A stretch of DNA of 64,000 nucleotides from assembly GCF_003048775.2 (NCBI RefSeq), contig NZ_CP049272.1, positions 1,767,321 to 1,831,320 of the forward strand, given 5' to 3'. Below the pieces are notes generated by a model. The model was not told the origin of the DNA and did not search any database. It was given only the letters and a program-made list of their open reading frames with translations. The position numbers were made by a program, and so were the translations under genes. This DNA comes from Campylobacter concisus (GTDB lineage Bacteria; Campylobacterota; Campylobacteria; Campylobacterales; Campylobacteraceae). Positions 28,157 through 39,200 of this stretch are shown here, piece after piece (the stretch's first letter is position 1; each line of letters opens with the position of its first letter).

Positions 28157-29065
28157 TTGCCCTACGTAAATAAATTTATTGCCACTGCAAACAAACAAAA
28201 AGCGTATGAAATTTTAATGAAAACTGGCTTTAGCATGAGAGAAGCACAGCGCTTCATAGATAAAGGTAGGCTGATATGTGACGGTAGTGTCGTGAGTGAG
28301 AAAAATGCCATTTTGTGTGGCGAGGTATTTTTGATCGACTATGAGGCCAAGCCAAAGGGACTAAAACCGATCTTTGAGTGTGAGAGCTTTGCTGTATTTG
28401 ACAAGCCAAGTGGAGTGCTGAGTCACCCAAATGGCAGACACTGTGAGTACTCGCTAAATGATGAAATTTATACGCTTTTTGGACGAGATGCGAGCGTGGC
28501 ACATAGGCTAGACTTTGAGACGAGCGGCGTGATAGTCGTGGGCAAAGATAGAAATTCTACGATTAAACTAAAGAAAATTTTTGAAAATAGAGAGGTTTTT
28601 AAAAGCTACGTCGCAATGGTACAAGGTAAGATCGAACGAGAATTTATGATCGATGCCAAAATGGATCTAGCAAACAACTACGACGATGTGAAAATGCGGA
28701 TGCAAATTTGCAAAAACGGCAAGAGCGCTGTGACTAAAATTTTGCCGATCAGATATTTTGACGATATCGATACAACTTTACTTCGGGCTATTCCTCTCAC
28801 TGGCAGGCAGCATCAAATTCGCTTACATTTGTTTCATGTGAAACACAAGATCCTTGGCGAACCACTTTATGGTTTGTCACGTCCACAGATCGAGAAAATT
28901 TTAGATAAAGAAATGTGTGAGCGTGAACGGATAAATTTAACTGGTGCAAAAAGGCTCTTGCTTCACTCGGACGAAATTTCATTTAAATTTGATGAAATTT
29001 TTTACAAGATAAAAAGCAAATTTGACGCTGAAAACGAGTTTTATAGATTTGCAAAAGAGAGCTAA
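28157..29065 (+). CDS. RluA-family 23S rRNA/tRNA pseudouridine synthase
   Basis: The 302-residue protein has an N-terminal S4-like RNA-binding part (FSMREAQRFIDKGRLICDG) and the RluA catalytic motif HRLDFETSGV with the nucleophilic Asp. GRQHQIRLH and LLLHSDEISF follow. It would isomerise uridine to pseudouridine in rRNA or tRNA, but the exact position (RluC, RluD or Cj-type) cannot be decided. The start is TTG, 6 bases after AAAAGGA. Intergenic DNA of about 165 bases follows before a small convergent ORF. Confidence 0.9.
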   Translation: MPYVNKFIATANKQKAYEILMKTGFSMREAQRFIDKGRLICDGSVVSEKNAILCGEVFLIDYEAKPKGLKPIFECESFAVFDKPSGVLSHPNGRHCEYSLNDEIYTLFGRDASVAHRLDFETSGVIVVGKDRNSTIKLKKIFENREVFKSYVAMVQGKIEREFMIDAKMDLANNYDDVKMRMQICKNGKSAVTKILPIRYFDDIDTTLLRAIPLTGRQHQIRLHLFHVKHKILGEPLYGLSRPQIEKILDKEMCERERINLTGAKRLLLHSDEISFKFDEIFYKIKSKFDAENEFYRFAKES

Positions 29066-29230
29066 CTTTAGTCTAATTTTTTTAATAAATTTCTATTTCT
29101 CATAAACCTTTACCTACGTTTTGCCAAAGTTTATCGCTTTTAAATACCACAATAATAATTTTATAGTTTATGCAATTAACACTCCATTTTATTTCTTTAT
29201 AAGAGTTAGGCTTTATCTTGATGTTAAGGC

Positions 29231-29341
29231 TTAGAATTTATGCCTATCTTTTTCATCTTTTAAAACTTTTAAAATAAGCCCTAATCCAAGTAAAACCACA
29301 ATAGTAACAAAGACTATTTCGGCTATATCAAGTACACTCAT
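29231..29341 (-). CDS. 36-residue membrane protein downstream of rlmN
   Basis: The frame encodes MSVLDIAEIVFVTIVVLLGL followed by GLILKVLKDEKDRHKF: one transmembrane helix and a charged tail. Its ATG is one base after the rlmN stop, so it would be co-translated. C. jejuni has a small hypothetical gene near rlmN (Cj1714), which supports a conserved small gene here, though identity between the two is not verified. Function unknown. Confidence 0.6.
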   Translation of the reverse strand: MSVLDIAEIVFVTIVVLLGLGLILKVLKDEKDRHKF

Positions 29342-29342
29342 T

Positions 29343-30479
29343 CTAACTCACACTGGCTTTACTATTATCTTCAAGCGACTGTGTTTTTAAATTTTTATCA
29401 CTGGCAATAGCTTTAAATTTTGCATTTTCATTGCGTTGTTTTAACTGTCCACAAGCTGCACTTATATCAAGTCCTTTGCTCTGTCTGATCGTGCAAGTAA
29501 CGCCGTGATCTCTTAGATATTCTTGAAATTTTAGCATGCTGGTAAGCTCAGGTCGTCCAAATTCACTGCCCTCATGTGGATTAAAATATATAAGATTTAC
29601 CTTTGCTTTTATGCCATGAAGTAGTTTTACCAACTTTTTAGCATCACTCACGCTATCGTTTAAATCCTTTATAACAAGGTATTCAAACATTACACGCTTT
29701 CGCATATCGATAGGAAATCCCCTAACAGCATCCATAACAGCCTCGATGTTATATGCCTTATTTATCGGCATTAGGCGGCTTCTAAGCTCATTAGTAACAG
29801 CATGAAGCGATATGGCCAATAACACGCCAAGATCCATCTCACCAAGCTTTTTTATCTGACTGCCAAGTCCGCTAGTTGAAACGGTTTGACGACGTGGTGA
29901 TATGGCTAGACCCTCATTAAGAGCTAAAATTTTGATAGCTTTACTAACGTTAGTAAGATTATCAAGTGGCTCACCCATACCCATATAAACGACATTTATA
30001 CGTCTTTCATAAGGTATTTTATTTTCTCTTTTTATCCATAAAATTTGTCCCACAATCTCGCCTGCAGTCAAATTTCTAACAAGCCCACCCTTTGCTGTTA
30101 GACAAAAAGCACAGCCCATTTTACAGCCAACCTGCGAACTAACACAAACCGTATAACGAGCATGGCGACTGACCTTTCCATTCTCATCACCAATCTCCTC
30201 TTTCATCGGGAGCAAGACACTCTCTATCTTTAGCCCATCTTTTAGCTCAAAAAGATACTTGATCGAACCATCACTACTTTGCTCAAATTTTACACATTTT
30301 AAAGGTTCGATATAAAATTTTTCAGCTAGACCTTGGCGCATATCTTTAGGTAAATTTAGCATTTGGCTAAAATCGGTTGCATTTTTCTTATATATCCACT
30401 CGTAGATTTGTATTGCTCTGAATGGTGGAGAAACTAACTCTTTTAGCTCATCAATACTAAGATCAAGCAAATTTATCAC
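29343..30479 (-). CDS. rlmN: Dual-specificity 23S rRNA/tRNA adenine-C2 methyltransferase
   Basis: RlmN is a radical-SAM enzyme that methylates C2 of A2503 in 23S rRNA and A37 of some tRNAs. The cluster motif CKMGCAFC is present, as are a conserved [11 protein letters not shown] block and a late Cys (DISAACGQL). At 378 residues it is of family length. The GTG start overlaps the stop of the upstream gene by four bases (GTGA). It is fourth in the operon helicase, hisF, phosphorylase-like, rlmN, small ORF. Confidence 0.95.
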   Translation of the reverse strand: MINLLDLSIDELKELVSPPFRAIQIYEWIYKKNATDFSQMLNLPKDMRQGLAEKFYIEPLKCVKFEQSSDGSIKYLFELKDGLKIESVLLPMKEEIGDENGKVSRHARYTVCVSSQVGCKMGCAFCLTAKGGLVRNLTAGEIVGQILWIKRENKIPYERRINVVYMGMGEPLDNLTNVSKAIKILALNEGLAISPRRQTVSTSGLGSQIKKLGEMDLGVLLAISLHAVTNELRSRLMPINKAYNIEAVMDAVRGFPIDMRKRVMFEYLVIKDLNDSVSDAKKLVKLLHGIKAKVNLIYFNPHEGSEFGRPELTSMLKFQEYLRDHGVTCTIRQSKGLDISAACGQLKQRNENAKFKAIASDKNLKTQSLEDNSKASVS

Positions 30480-31156
30480 ATATTTTCCTTTATATATTTT
30501 GTTAGAATTTTCTTGGCCTCTGCGTGATTTTTTATAAAATCAGCATGTGCATTTTTATCACAAAAATTTGTCGCTACAAAAATTCCATAAGCTGGAATTT
30601 TAAAAATTTGAGCTACTCTTAGAACAGAAAAAAACTCCATATTTTCTAAAAAATAGCCTTTTTCAAATATCTTATGAGCCAAATTTTTGTCTATAGTTAT
30701 GAAATTTGATGAATTTGTTTTGATAGTTCCACGTGAAACGATAGAAGAAATTTCACACTCAATCGGTGAATAAGATCTATTTTCTACGCTAGAAATTTCA
30801 ATATTTGCCCCAACCGAGCTTTCATAAATTTGTAAAATTTCACCATCTTTATAAAGACCAGCTGAGCCAACGAAAACTATTTTTTCTGGCATCTGATATA
30901 AATTTCGTTCAGGATTTTTTGACAAATTTTGGCTTATATTTTTTAGCTCTGGATTTGATGAGTTTGCAAATTTAGCCTCGATCTTTGCAAGATATTGCGA
31001 ATCGATATTTTTTAAATTTATACCCTTTTCATCCGCTCCAATACATGCTCGTTTCTGCAAAAATTTTGTCAAATTTATCGCCATATCAACTAGGCCCACA
31101 CCCATTGGCAAAGCAAAGTCAAAAATTTCGTTTTTTCCAGCAGAGATAACTAACAT
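30476..31156 (-). CDS. Nucleoside phosphorylase-superfamily protein
   Basis: The 226-residue protein has features of the PNP/UDP-phosphorylase superfamily: the early [16 protein letters not shown], the central [13 protein letters not shown], and the substrate-site block [13 protein letters not shown] with its Met-Glu pair. The usual phosphate-binding Gly/Arg loops are not all evident, so it may hydrolyse or phosphorolyse a nucleoside, or have a divergent role. It starts within the hisF stop codon (shared base 31156) and overlaps rlmN by four bases, so it is fully embedded in the operon. Confidence 0.7.
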   Translation of the reverse strand: MLVISAGKNEIFDFALPMGVGLVDMAINLTKFLQKRACIGADEKGINLKNIDSQYLAKIEAKFANSSNPELKNISQNLSKNPERNLYQMPEKIVFVGSAGLYKDGEILQIYESSVGANIEISSVENRSYSPIECEISSIVSRGTIKTNSSNFITIDKNLAHKIFEKGYFLENMEFFSVLRVAQIFKIPAYGIFVATNFCDKNAHADFIKNHAEAKKILTKYIKENM

Positions 31157-31911
31157 CAGAGCCTAACCTCAACGCCATTTGCCTTGAGATACTCTTTTAG
31201 TTTTTTTATCTCGATTTCGCCAAAGTGAAATATCGAAGCAGCCAAACACGCATCAGCCCCGGCTTCAAAAGCCTCTTTAAAGTGCTCCATCTTACCAGCG
31301 CCACCACTTGCGATAGTTGGTATAGAAAGCGTGCTAAATACCTTTGTTAGCTCAAGATTAAAGCCTTGTTTGACACCGTCATTATCCATGGACGTTAGTA
31401 ATATCTCACCTGCTCCACGCGACTCGACCTCTTTCGCCCAAGAAAAGGCGTCTTTTTTAGTATCGATCCTGCCACCATTTATAAAAACACTATAGCCATT
31501 TTCGATCTTCTTGGCATCGATCGCTACTACAACACATTGCGAGCCAAATTTCTTAGCCGCCTCATCAATCAAATTTGGATCTTGTATGGCTGATGAATTT
31601 AAGCTTACTTTATCGCAGCCAGCATTTAAAAGGCGAGAGATATCATCAATCGTGCGTATGCCTCCGCCAACTGTTAGTGGGATAAAGAGCTTACTTGCAA
31701 CCCTTTTTACGACATCAACTATCGTATCACGCCCAAGATGAGAGGCAGTGATATCTAAAAAGCAAAGCTCATCAGCGCCCTCGTCATTGTATCTTTTAGC
31801 TATCTCGACAGGATCTCCAGCATCAACAAGCCCTACGAAATTTACGCCTTTTACGACTCTGCCATCTTTTACATCAAGGCATGGGATTATGCGTTTTGCA
31901 AAATGATTCAA
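31156..31911 (-). CDS. hisF: Imidazole glycerol phosphate synthase subunit HisF
   Basis: HisF is the cyclase that joins PRFAR and ammonia from HisH to make imidazole-glycerol phosphate and AICAR in histidine synthesis. The 251 residues show the repeated half-barrel phosphate sites ([10 protein letters not shown] and [12 protein letters not shown]), catalytic Asp in [13 protein letters not shown] and Asp in [10 protein letters not shown]. No hisH is nearby. The start overlaps the helicase stop by four bases. Confidence 0.96.
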   Translation of the reverse strand: MNHFAKRIIPCLDVKDGRVVKGVNFVGLVDAGDPVEIAKRYNDEGADELCFLDITASHLGRDTIVDVVKRVASKLFIPLTVGGGIRTIDDISRLLNAGCDKVSLNSSAIQDPNLIDEAAKKFGSQCVVVAIDAKKIENGYSVFINGGRIDTKKDAFSWAKEVESRGAGEILLTSMDNDGVKQGFNLELTKVFSTLSIPTIASGGAGKMEHFKEAFEAGADACLAASIFHFGEIEIKKLKEYLKANGVEVRL

Positions 31912-34900
31912 ATCTGTCCTTTATCTATTTTTCTAGCCGCTACCTCAAAATATGGCAAATTAGACCAATTTTCTCGGTTACCAATTATATAAACAACCTC
32001 TTTTGCTCTTGTTAGTGCTACATTTAGTAAATTTGGCGTACTAGCAGCCCATGCTCTAGCGCCTTTTGTGGCACCACCAAGAACAAATATAACAACATCA
32101 GCTTCTTTGCCTTGCATGGTGTGAATGGTACCAGCCCCTTTTAAATTTTTACAAACATCTTTAAAAGGTGTTATTATTTTAACACTATCTTTTAGCTTGG
32201 CTAGTTTACCATCTAAAAGCTCTTTAACGATCATGCCTTCGGCTTTATTATAATTACCTATCCATTCATCACTACTAACGTCAATCCACTCTGTTTTGAT
32301 ATTAGGATCACTAAGTTTACTTTCACTATCTCTGCCAAGTATCATCATATCATCATATGTTGTTTCGTTTGAAATTTTAAACATAGGATTGGCACACCTT
32401 CTATGAACGATAAGTGGCGAACCAACCCAAATGGACTTACCCTCTCCTTTTATATATGTACCAATATCTTGTACTTTATCGGCTCGAAGTTGAACTGATG
32501 ATTTTAGTAGATTAAACTCATCCTTTGCATCACAGTAGCGTAAAATAGCGTTATTTAAAGCTGGTGGCAATGTTACAACGGGCTCAAGTTGAAGTGGATC
32601 ACCAACTACAACAGCCATGTTTGAACGAAGCAGTGCACCTAATGCGTTAGTTAAATTTGCCTGCCCTGCCTCATCTATTAAGAGCAAACCTATATCGCCA
32701 TTTAGTAGCTCTTTAAAGGTATTATTAAAAGATGCAAAAGTAGAACTAACAACTGGCGTTAGTAAAAATAATCCTTTTATTATTTCACGTCTGTCTTTAG
32801 CTTCAAGTCTGTTTTTCTCAGCCATTTTTTCATCATTAAATATAATACTAAGAGCTCGTAAATTTGTTCTAACAGCTTCTTTACAAGCAAAGATAGTGGC
32901 TTTATGTAGATTAAGCGCTTCTTTAAAAAGCTTGATTCTCGCGTTAAAAAGCTTTGTCTTATGAAATTTCTCATCAAGATCACGCTCCATCATAAATGGC
33001 ATACTCTTTTGTATTTCTTCATTACTCTGATTAAAACTACCATTTAAAAAGCTATCAAGCTCTTCGCTTCTACCAATTAATTTTTGACGTCTAATAAAGT
33101 CATCATTAAGCTTGTTTAGATGGTCTATCTTGGTATTAAGTTCTAAAATTTTCTCTTCAAGCTGAGTTATTTGAGCTTTTAGTTCGTTTAATTTCGCTTC
33201 ATTCTTCTCTTTATTTTCACTATTTTGCTTGCTTGCTTTCAAATTTTGCTCAGCTATTTGGCGATTTATCTCACTAACTTTTTGCGCTTCATTGTTATAT
33301 TTTTCAAAAGCTTGCGTCTTTAAAATTTGCTGGAAAATAAAAAATGATGGCTTTATAGGCGCACTCAGATACTCTTGCAAAATTTCATTTTGGCCAATAA
33401 GCTTTGTTAGCTCGTTAGCTTCAGCCACCTTTTGTTCTAGTTCATTTTTGCTCAAATCCAGCTCATCTATTAGTGGCTTTAAAAGCTCTTCTATTTGCTT
33501 TGCTGAATTATAGTTTTCAAGTCTTTTATCGATATTTATAAGCTCGCTATTTATACTTTTTAGCTCCTCTTCTTTGATCCTGATCTCGCTAAAAAGTAGA
33601 TTTACTTCGTGTAGGGCTTGATTAAATTTCTCCTTTGCCTCGTCGTAATCATCAACTCCTTCGCCGGTAGCCAAGTATTTGCCAAGCCCCATTAAAAAGC
33701 CATCTTGTTCTATAAATTCTTTAAATTCTTTTGAAATGTCTTCAAACTGACTATGTGTTTTTTCGATCTTTACGCCATTAATCGCGTTAAAAACAAAATT
33801 TGACTTATTTTGCTTTGAGCCAAGAGGTATGCAAAAAAGCCCCCATGCAGGTTTTGAGATAAAAGATTTTTCTCCAAAATTTGTCTTTTTATCAGCCGAG
33901 AGAAGCCTTGTAGCTATAAATTTAAAATAATCAATCTCGCCTGCATAACTACCAATACTTTTTAACTGGCTAAGCTCTTTACTTAAAATTTCAACCGCAC
34001 CGTTATTGCAAGAGCTAACAACCATCTCATAGCCCTGAAGTTCTTTATTTAGAGTGAAATAAAGCACCTTATCGCTACTATCTCGAACTGGTGCAAAGAT
34101 ATCATGTCTACTCATTTGTGCGAGCTTCATCGCTCTAAGTGTAACAACTTCAGCCATTACGTCTTTTAAAAGCGTTGTTTTACCAGTGTCTGGAGCACCA
34201 TTTACGCTATAAATTCCACCACTTTTTTCTTTAAATTTTTTAATGATGTTATTAACGGCAATTTGCTGTGAAAAATTTAAAGCAAAGTCGCTAGCAAAGG
34301 CTGATCTTGGATACTCCTCTGCTTTAAAAAAATCTCTAACAAGCCTTTTATTTTGCTCATCTCTTACATCAAGTCTTTCAAATTTATTCTCACTGCCCTC
34401 GTCTAACAACTGATCCGTTAGCTTGTGCGTCCTGCCTGACTCATAAAATTTGATGAGTAAATTTATATCATCTATAAAAAAGCTATTTAAAAGGCTCTCG
34501 CTCTCTTTGAAATTTGGATCAGCTATCCTTATCTCAAGTCTAATCACATCCTTACAAAATGGCGTCTTTAGAGAGCTTTTTAGCTCCTCATGGACTGCTT
34601 TTACATACTCGCTAAGCCTCATTTTTTCTTTATATATAGAGAGTTTGTCTTTTATACGCTCACACTCTTTGCTAAAGTCACTTTGGCTTATCTCTTTTAG
34701 ATGATTTAGGCGAGCCATTGCCCAAGGAGCTGTTGAGATGAAAAGATCATCAGACGAGTTTGGTGTAAAAAACGGAGTTAAATCATCATCTAAATTTATA
34801 TCTTTTAAAGCAAAATTTTGATCATCTTTACAAAATACCAAATCACCAGTAAGCTTAAATTTATAGCAAAATGCCTTATCAAAGCTCGTTTGCTCAGATC

Positions 34901-35192
34901 GCAGCTCATCCAAAATTTGCTCTTTTTCAAATTTCACATTTGCTAACTTTGATATCGCAAGGGCAAGCAAGTCCGTCTCAAAAATGCCGCCATAAATTGA
35001 AATTTCTACACCATTTTTTAAAAGCGGCCTATCAAACGCTCTTAAAATTTGGACAAATTTCTCATCAAAATTTGCGATCTCAAGGTCCATTGATTTTTTA
35101 AATTTGGTATTTGTCTTTTTCGGCTCGTCTAAGGTTTTTGGCTCTAAATATTGTGATAATAAAAAGTATTTTAAGGTATTTGCTTTGCTCAA
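31908..35192 (-). CDS. Superfamily 1 (Upf1/DNA2-like) helicase-type ATPase with long coiled coil
   Basis: This 1094-residue protein has Walker [15 protein letters not shown] near residue 335, Walker [12 protein letters not shown], the motif III-like [12 protein letters not shown] and C-terminal helicase motifs ([14 protein letters not shown] and [13 protein letters not shown]). This is the order of Upf1-like SF1 enzymes. Between the first motif set and Walker B, a coiled-coil insertion spans roughly residues 510-750. The N-terminal 300 residues are not recognised. It heads the operon with hisF. An RNA/DNA helicase or unwinding ATPase role is inferred; the coiled coil suggests an oligomeric or partner-binding arm. 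No nuclease domain was recognised. Confidence 0.85.
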   Translation of the reverse strand: MSKANTLKYFLLSQYLEPKTLDEPKKTNTKFKKSMDLEIANFDEKFVQILRAFDRPLLKNGVEISIYGGIFETDLLALAISKLANVKFEKEQILDELRSEQTSFDKAFCYKFKLTGDLVFCKDDQNFALKDINLDDDLTPFFTPNSSDDLFISTAPWAMARLNHLKEISQSDFSKECERIKDKLSIYKEKMRLSEYVKAVHEELKSSLKTPFCKDVIRLEIRIADPNFKESESLLNSFFIDDINLLIKFYESGRTHKLTDQLLDEGSENKFERLDVRDEQNKRLVRDFFKAEEYPRSAFASDFALNFSQQIAVNNIIKKFKEKSGGIYSVNGAPDTGKTTLLKDVMAEVVTLRAMKLAQMSRHDIFAPVRDSSDKVLYFTLNKELQGYEMVVSSCNNGAVEILSKELSQLKSIGSYAGEIDYFKFIATRLLSADKKTNFGEKSFISKPAWGLFCIPLGSKQNKSNFVFNAINGVKIEKTHSQFEDISKEFKEFIEQDGFLMGLGKYLATGEGVDDYDEAKEKFNQALHEVNLLFSEIRIKEEELKSINSELINIDKRLENYNSAKQIEELLKPLIDELDLSKNELEQKVAEANELTKLIGQNEILQEYLSAPIKPSFFIFQQILKTQAFEKYNNEAQKVSEINRQIAEQNLKASKQNSENKEKNEAKLNELKAQITQLEEKILELNTKIDHLNKLNDDFIRRQKLIGRSEELDSFLNGSFNQSNEEIQKSMPFMMERDLDEKFHKTKLFNARIKLFKEALNLHKATIFACKEAVRTNLRALSIIFNDEKMAEKNRLEAKDRREIIKGLFLLTPVVSSTFASFNNTFKELLNGDIGLLLIDEAGQANLTNALGALLRSNMAVVVGDPLQLEPVVTLPPALNNAILRYCDAKDEFNLLKSSVQLRADKVQDIGTYIKGEGKSIWVGSPLIVHRRCANPMFKISNETTYDDMMILGRDSESKLSDPNIKTEWIDVSSDEWIGNYNKAEGMIVKELLDGKLAKLKDSVKIITPFKDVCKNLKGAGTIHTMQGKEADVVIFVLGGATKGARAWAASTPNLLNVALTRAKEVVYIIGNRENWSNLPYFEVAARKIDKGQI

Positions 35193-35298
35193 ATTTATGC
35201 CCTATTTCGTTATTGTTTAGTGATTATAATCCATTTTATATATGATTAAACTAAACTTGTAATCATTGTATAAGTAATTTTTGGCTAATATCGCGGCT

Positions 35299-36141
35299 AT
35301 GATAAAGGCAAAAAAGCACTTTGGACAGAATTTTTTACAGGACAAAGCGACACTAGATAAGATCATCCAAGCGATACCCAATGACGTAGCAAACGTCGTT
35401 GAGATTGGGCCTGGCTTAGGTGATTTGACATTTAGACTTTTGCAAATTTACAAGACGACCTGTTTTGAGATAGATTGTGAGCTGTTTCAAATTTTAAAGG
35501 CCAAATTTGCAAATGAGATCCAAAATGGACAATTAAAACTTTTTTGTAAAGATGCTTTAGAGCAGTGGCAGCAAGAGGGCGGACTAAGTAGCGAAAACTA
35601 CTTTTTAGTCGCAAATTTACCCTATTACGTTGCTACAAAAATGATACTAAATGCGATAGATGACGAAAAATGCCTTGGGCTTATCGTGATGATACAAAAA
35701 GAGGTTGCTCTTAAATTTAGTGCAAAGAGCAAGGATAAAGAATTTAGTTCTTTATCGATCCTCACCTCACTTCAAGGCAGGTGTGAGCTTTTGTTTGACG
35801 TGGATGCAAAACTTTTTAATCCTCCTCCAAAGGTCACATCTTCAGTCATCAAACTACAAAAAACAAAAAAGATTTTTAGCAAAGATGGGATTTTCGAAGA
35901 TGCGAAACAATACGAGGCTTTTAAAGTATTTTTAAGAGCTGCATTTGCTTCGCCAAGAAAGACGCTTTTGAAAAATTTATCCACAAATTTTGACAAAAAG
36001 GCGTTAGAAGAAATTTTTGAAGACCTAGACTTAGCTCAAAATTTACGTCCACACGAGCTAGATGTCGATTCTTATCTAAAAGTATTTGAAAGATTAAAGG
36101 AAGATAATGAACGACAAAAACGAAGAGAAAGTTGTAACTAA
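35299..36141 (+). CDS. rsmA: 16S rRNA dimethyladenosine transferase
   Basis: RsmA (KsgA) dimethylates two adjacent adenines near the 3' end of 16S rRNA. The SAM site EIGPGLGDLTFRL and the catalytic NLPYYVATKMI motif are both present. I prefer the ATG at 35299, which gives the usual MIKAKKHFGQNFL; an in-frame TTG at 35281 adds six residues. Neither has a clear ribosome binding site. The last 35 bases overlap rnj, so the two are coupled. Confidence 0.94.
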   Translation: MIKAKKHFGQNFLQDKATLDKIIQAIPNDVANVVEIGPGLGDLTFRLLQIYKTTCFEIDCELFQILKAKFANEIQNGQLKLFCKDALEQWQQEGGLSSENYFLVANLPYYVATKMILNAIDDEKCLGLIVMIQKEVALKFSAKSKDKEFSSLSILTSLQGRCELLFDVDAKLFNPPPKVTSSVIKLQKTKKIFSKDGIFEDAKQYEAFKVFLRAAFASPRKTLLKNLSTNFDKKALEEIFEDLDLAQNLRPHELDVDSYLKVFERLKEDNERQKRRESCN

Positions 36142-38236
36142 CCAAAGCAAAAACAACAAAAGACGAAGATTTAGACCAAAAAACAAGCCAAAACAAGAGG
36201 GCGAAACTACCGAGCAAGCTTCACTAGCAAGTAAAAGCGTGATAGATAACTTCTTTGCAGCAGAGCAGGCTGAAGCTGAAACGCACGCCGAGCCAAAGAG
36301 CCAAAATCCTCGCACAAAAAAGCCAAGAAATAACAAAAATCAAAACAAAAATGGCGAAAACAATAAGCCAAAAGAGCAAAAACAAGAATCACAAGAAACA
36401 AAAACCAAAACACAAGAACAAAAAGAAAAGCCTAAAAAAGCCAAAAAGCCAAAGAAAAATTTACCAGCCAAGCTAAACGGCAATGAACAATGGCAGCAAG
36501 ATATCGCAAGTGCAATGGTGGCAAACAAGGCCGTTCACGAGCTTCGTCTAGAGCCGATGAAGTATCTAAACTCAAGTGAGCATAAAATTCGTATAACGCC
36601 ACTTGGCGGGCTGGGTGAGATCGGCGGAAATATGACTATCTTTGAAACCGAAACTAGCGCCATCATCGTTGATATCGGAATGAGCTTTCCAAGCGAGAGC
36701 ATGCACGGCGTGGATATACTAATCCCTGACTTTGACTACGTTCGCAAAATAAAAGACAAGATAAAAGGTGTCATCATCACTCACGCGCACGAAGATCATA
36801 TCGGTGCAGTACCATATTTTTACAAAGAGTTTAAATTTCCGATTTACGCCACGCCGTTACCACTTGGTATGATAAATAACAAATTTGAAGAGCACGGCTT
36901 AAAGCAGGAGCGCTCACTTTTCCGCTCGGTCGAAAAGCGCAAGCCGTATCTGATAGGAGATTTTGAGGTCGAGTGGATACATATCACCCACTCTATCATC
37001 GACGCAAGCGCGCTAGCCATCACGACAAAGGCGGGCACTATCATTCACACGGGCGACTTTAAGATCGACCATACGCCGATCGACGGCTATCCAACTGACC
37101 TTGGTAGACTTGCATACTACGGCGAAAGAGGCGTATTATGTCTAATGAGCGATAGCACGAACAGCTACCGTGAAGGATTTACCAAAAGCGAAAGCAGTGT
37201 TGGCAAGACCTTTGATGCGATATTCTCAAAGGCCAAAGGACGCGTGATAATGAGTACGTTTAGCTCAAACATCCACCGCGTTTATCAAGCGATCGAGTGG
37301 GGGCTCAAATACAACCGCAAAGTCTGTGTCATCGGCAGATCAATGGAGCGAAATTTATACACTGCGATGGAGCTTGGCTATATCAAGCTTGATAAGAAAA
37401 TTTTTATCGATGCAAACGAGGTTGGCAAATTTAAAGATAATGAGGTGCTGATCGTTACCACAGGCTCTCAGGGTGAGACTATGAGTGCACTCTACAGAAT
37501 GGCTACTGATGAACACAAATACATCAAAATAAAGCCAACCGATCAGATAATAATCAGCTCAAAGGCGATCCCTGGCAATGAAAGCAGTATCTCAACTGTA
37601 TTAAATTTCCTAATAAAATCAGGTGCAAGCGTCGCTTATCAAGACTTTAGCGAGATCCACGTCAGCGGTCACGCAGCACAAGAAGAGCAAAAGCTGATGC
37701 TCCGTCTCATAAAACCAAAATTTTTCTTACCGGTGCATGGCGAGTACAATCATATCGCAAAGCACAAAGAGACAGCTATAAGCTGCGGCGTAGACGAGAG
37801 AAACATCTATCTAATGAGCGATGGCGATCAAATGGAGATCTGTCAAAAATACTTAAAACGTGTAAAAACGGTAAAAACCGGCAAAGTCTTCATAGACAAT
37901 CAAATAAATAAACAAATATCAGACGATGTCGTCATCGACAGACAAAATCTTGCCGAAGCAGGTGTCGTCATGATAATCGCTCAAATTTCACGTCATGGTG
38001 CAAAACTTATAAACAAGCCTCGTGTCATTAGCTACGGCCTTGTGGGTAATAAACAAGATGCGGAGTTTAGCAAAGAGATGCAAGAAATTTTGACGCAGTT
38101 TTTAAGCAATGTCAAAGAGGAGCTTTTAAAAGATGGTAGACTGCTCGAGTCACAAGTGCGTCAAGTGATTAGAAAGCATATCTTTAGAAAGGTCAAAAAG
38201 TACCCAACTATCGTGCCGATTATCTATCTAATGTAA
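36107..38236 (+). CDS. rnj: Ribonuclease J with extended basic N-terminus
   Basis: RNase J is the 5'-3' exo- and endoribonuclease of Epsilonproteobacteria, which lack RNase E in at least Helicobacter. The metallo-beta-lactamase zinc motif HAHEDH is at residues 226-231. The beta-CASP part and the HVSGHAAQEEQ block follow, and the C-terminus is RNase J-type. The first 120-150 residues are low complexity, dominated by Lys, Gln, Asn and Glu, like the N-terminal extension of H. pylori RNase J. Its coding start lies inside rsmA. It is followed closely by kdsD and an RluB-like gene, making a four-gene run. Confidence 0.95.
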   Translation: MNDKNEEKVVTNQSKNNKRRRFRPKNKPKQEGETTEQASLASKSVIDNFFAAEQAEAETHAEPKSQNPRTKKPRNNKNQNKNGENNKPKEQKQESQETKTKTQEQKEKPKKAKKPKKNLPAKLNGNEQWQQDIASAMVANKAVHELRLEPMKYLNSSEHKIRITPLGGLGEIGGNMTIFETETSAIIVDIGMSFPSESMHGVDILIPDFDYVRKIKDKIKGVIITHAHEDHIGAVPYFYKEFKFPIYATPLPLGMINNKFEEHGLKQERSLFRSVEKRKPYLIGDFEVEWIHITHSIIDASALAITTKAGTIIHTGDFKIDHTPIDGYPTDLGRLAYYGERGVLCLMSDSTNSYREGFTKSESSVGKTFDAIFSKAKGRVIMSTFSSNIHRVYQAIEWGLKYNRKVCVIGRSMERNLYTAMELGYIKLDKKIFIDANEVGKFKDNEVLIVTTGSQGETMSALYRMATDEHKYIKIKPTDQIIISSKAIPGNESSISTVLNFLIKSGASVAYQDFSEIHVSGHAAQEEQKLMLRLIKPKFFLPVHGEYNHIAKHKETAISCGVDERNIYLMSDGDQMEICQKYLKRVKTVKTGKVFIDNQINKQISDDVVIDRQNLAEAGVVMIIAQISRHGAKLINKPRVISYGLVGNKQDAEFSKEMQEILTQFLSNVKEELLKDGRLLESQVRQVIRKHIFRKVKKYPTIVPIIYLM

Positions 38237-38245
38237 GGGAAATTT

Positions 38246-39199
38246 ATGCAAACAATCAACCAAATCGCAGCCGAAGTTTTAGAGATAGAAGCAAACGAGC
38301 TTTTAAAGCACACTAAAAATTTAGCCATAGAAGACGCTGTAAATTTGATATTTAATACAAAAGGCAAGGTCATAGTCACAGGTGTAGGAAAGAGCGGTCA
38401 TGTAGGTGCAAAGATCGCCGCCACGCTTGCAAGCACCGGCACGCCAAGCTTTTTCTTGCATCCAACAGAGGCTATGCACGGCGACCTTGGCATGATAGGA
38501 AAAGATGATGTTTTGTTAGCCATTAGCTTTAGTGGCGAAAGCAATGAGCTTATCAAAATTTTACCTCACGTAAAGCGCTTTGGCGTAAAGATCGTCGCAA
38601 TGGCAAGAAGTAAAACAAGCTCGCTTGGTAAATTTAGCGATGCATTTATTAGCATAGATGTAGAGAAAGAGGCCTGCCCACTAAATGCCGCTCCAACAGC
38701 ATCAACTACACTAACGTTAGCTCTTGGCGATGCGTTGGCTGTTTGTTTGATGCAAAGGCGAGGCTTTAAAAAAGAGGACTTTGCAAATTTTCATCCAGGT
38801 GGTAGCCTTGGAAAGAGGCTATTTTTAAAGGTCAAAGATGTGATGAGAAGCGAAAATTTACCGATAGTTCACTGGAATGCGAGCCTAAAAAAAGCAATCG
38901 ATACTATGACACACGGTAAACTTGGCACGGTCCTAATCGTCGATAAAGATGGTGTGTTAGATGCTATTTTAAGCGACGGCGATCTTAGACGTGCACTTAT
39001 GCGAGAGGACTTTGACCTAGACGAGCCAGCAATGAAATTTGCAACATTGCATCCAAAAGAGATAAACGACAAGGAAATGTTAGCCGTGGATGCGTTAGCT
39101 TTAATAGAAAAGTATAAAATTCAGCTTCTAGCCGTTGTAGAAAATGGCGTGCCCGTGGGCGTTTTACACATCCATGACCTTGCAAATTTAGGACTATAA
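38246..39199 (+). CDS. kdsD: Arabinose-5-phosphate isomerase
   Basis: KdsD (KpsF/GutQ family) makes arabinose 5-phosphate for Kdo, needed for LOS. The 317-residue protein has an N-terminal SIS sugar-isomerase domain (VTGVGKSGHVGAKIAATLAS) with the HPTEAMHGDLGM active-site loop, and two C-terminal CBS domains (about residues 200-315). It starts 9 bases after rnj behind AAGGGAAA. Confidence 0.93.
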   Translation: MQTINQIAAEVLEIEANELLKHTKNLAIEDAVNLIFNTKGKVIVTGVGKSGHVGAKIAATLASTGTPSFFLHPTEAMHGDLGMIGKDDVLLAISFSGESNELIKILPHVKRFGVKIVAMARSKTSSLGKFSDAFISIDVEKEACPLNAAPTASTTLTLALGDALAVCLMQRRGFKKEDFANFHPGGSLGKRLFLKVKDVMRSENLPIVHWNASLKKAIDTMTHGKLGTVLIVDKDGVLDAILSDGDLRRALMREDFDLDEPAMKFATLHPKEINDKEMLAVDALALIEKYKIQLLAVVENGVPVGVLHIHDLANLGL

Positions 39200-39200
39200 A

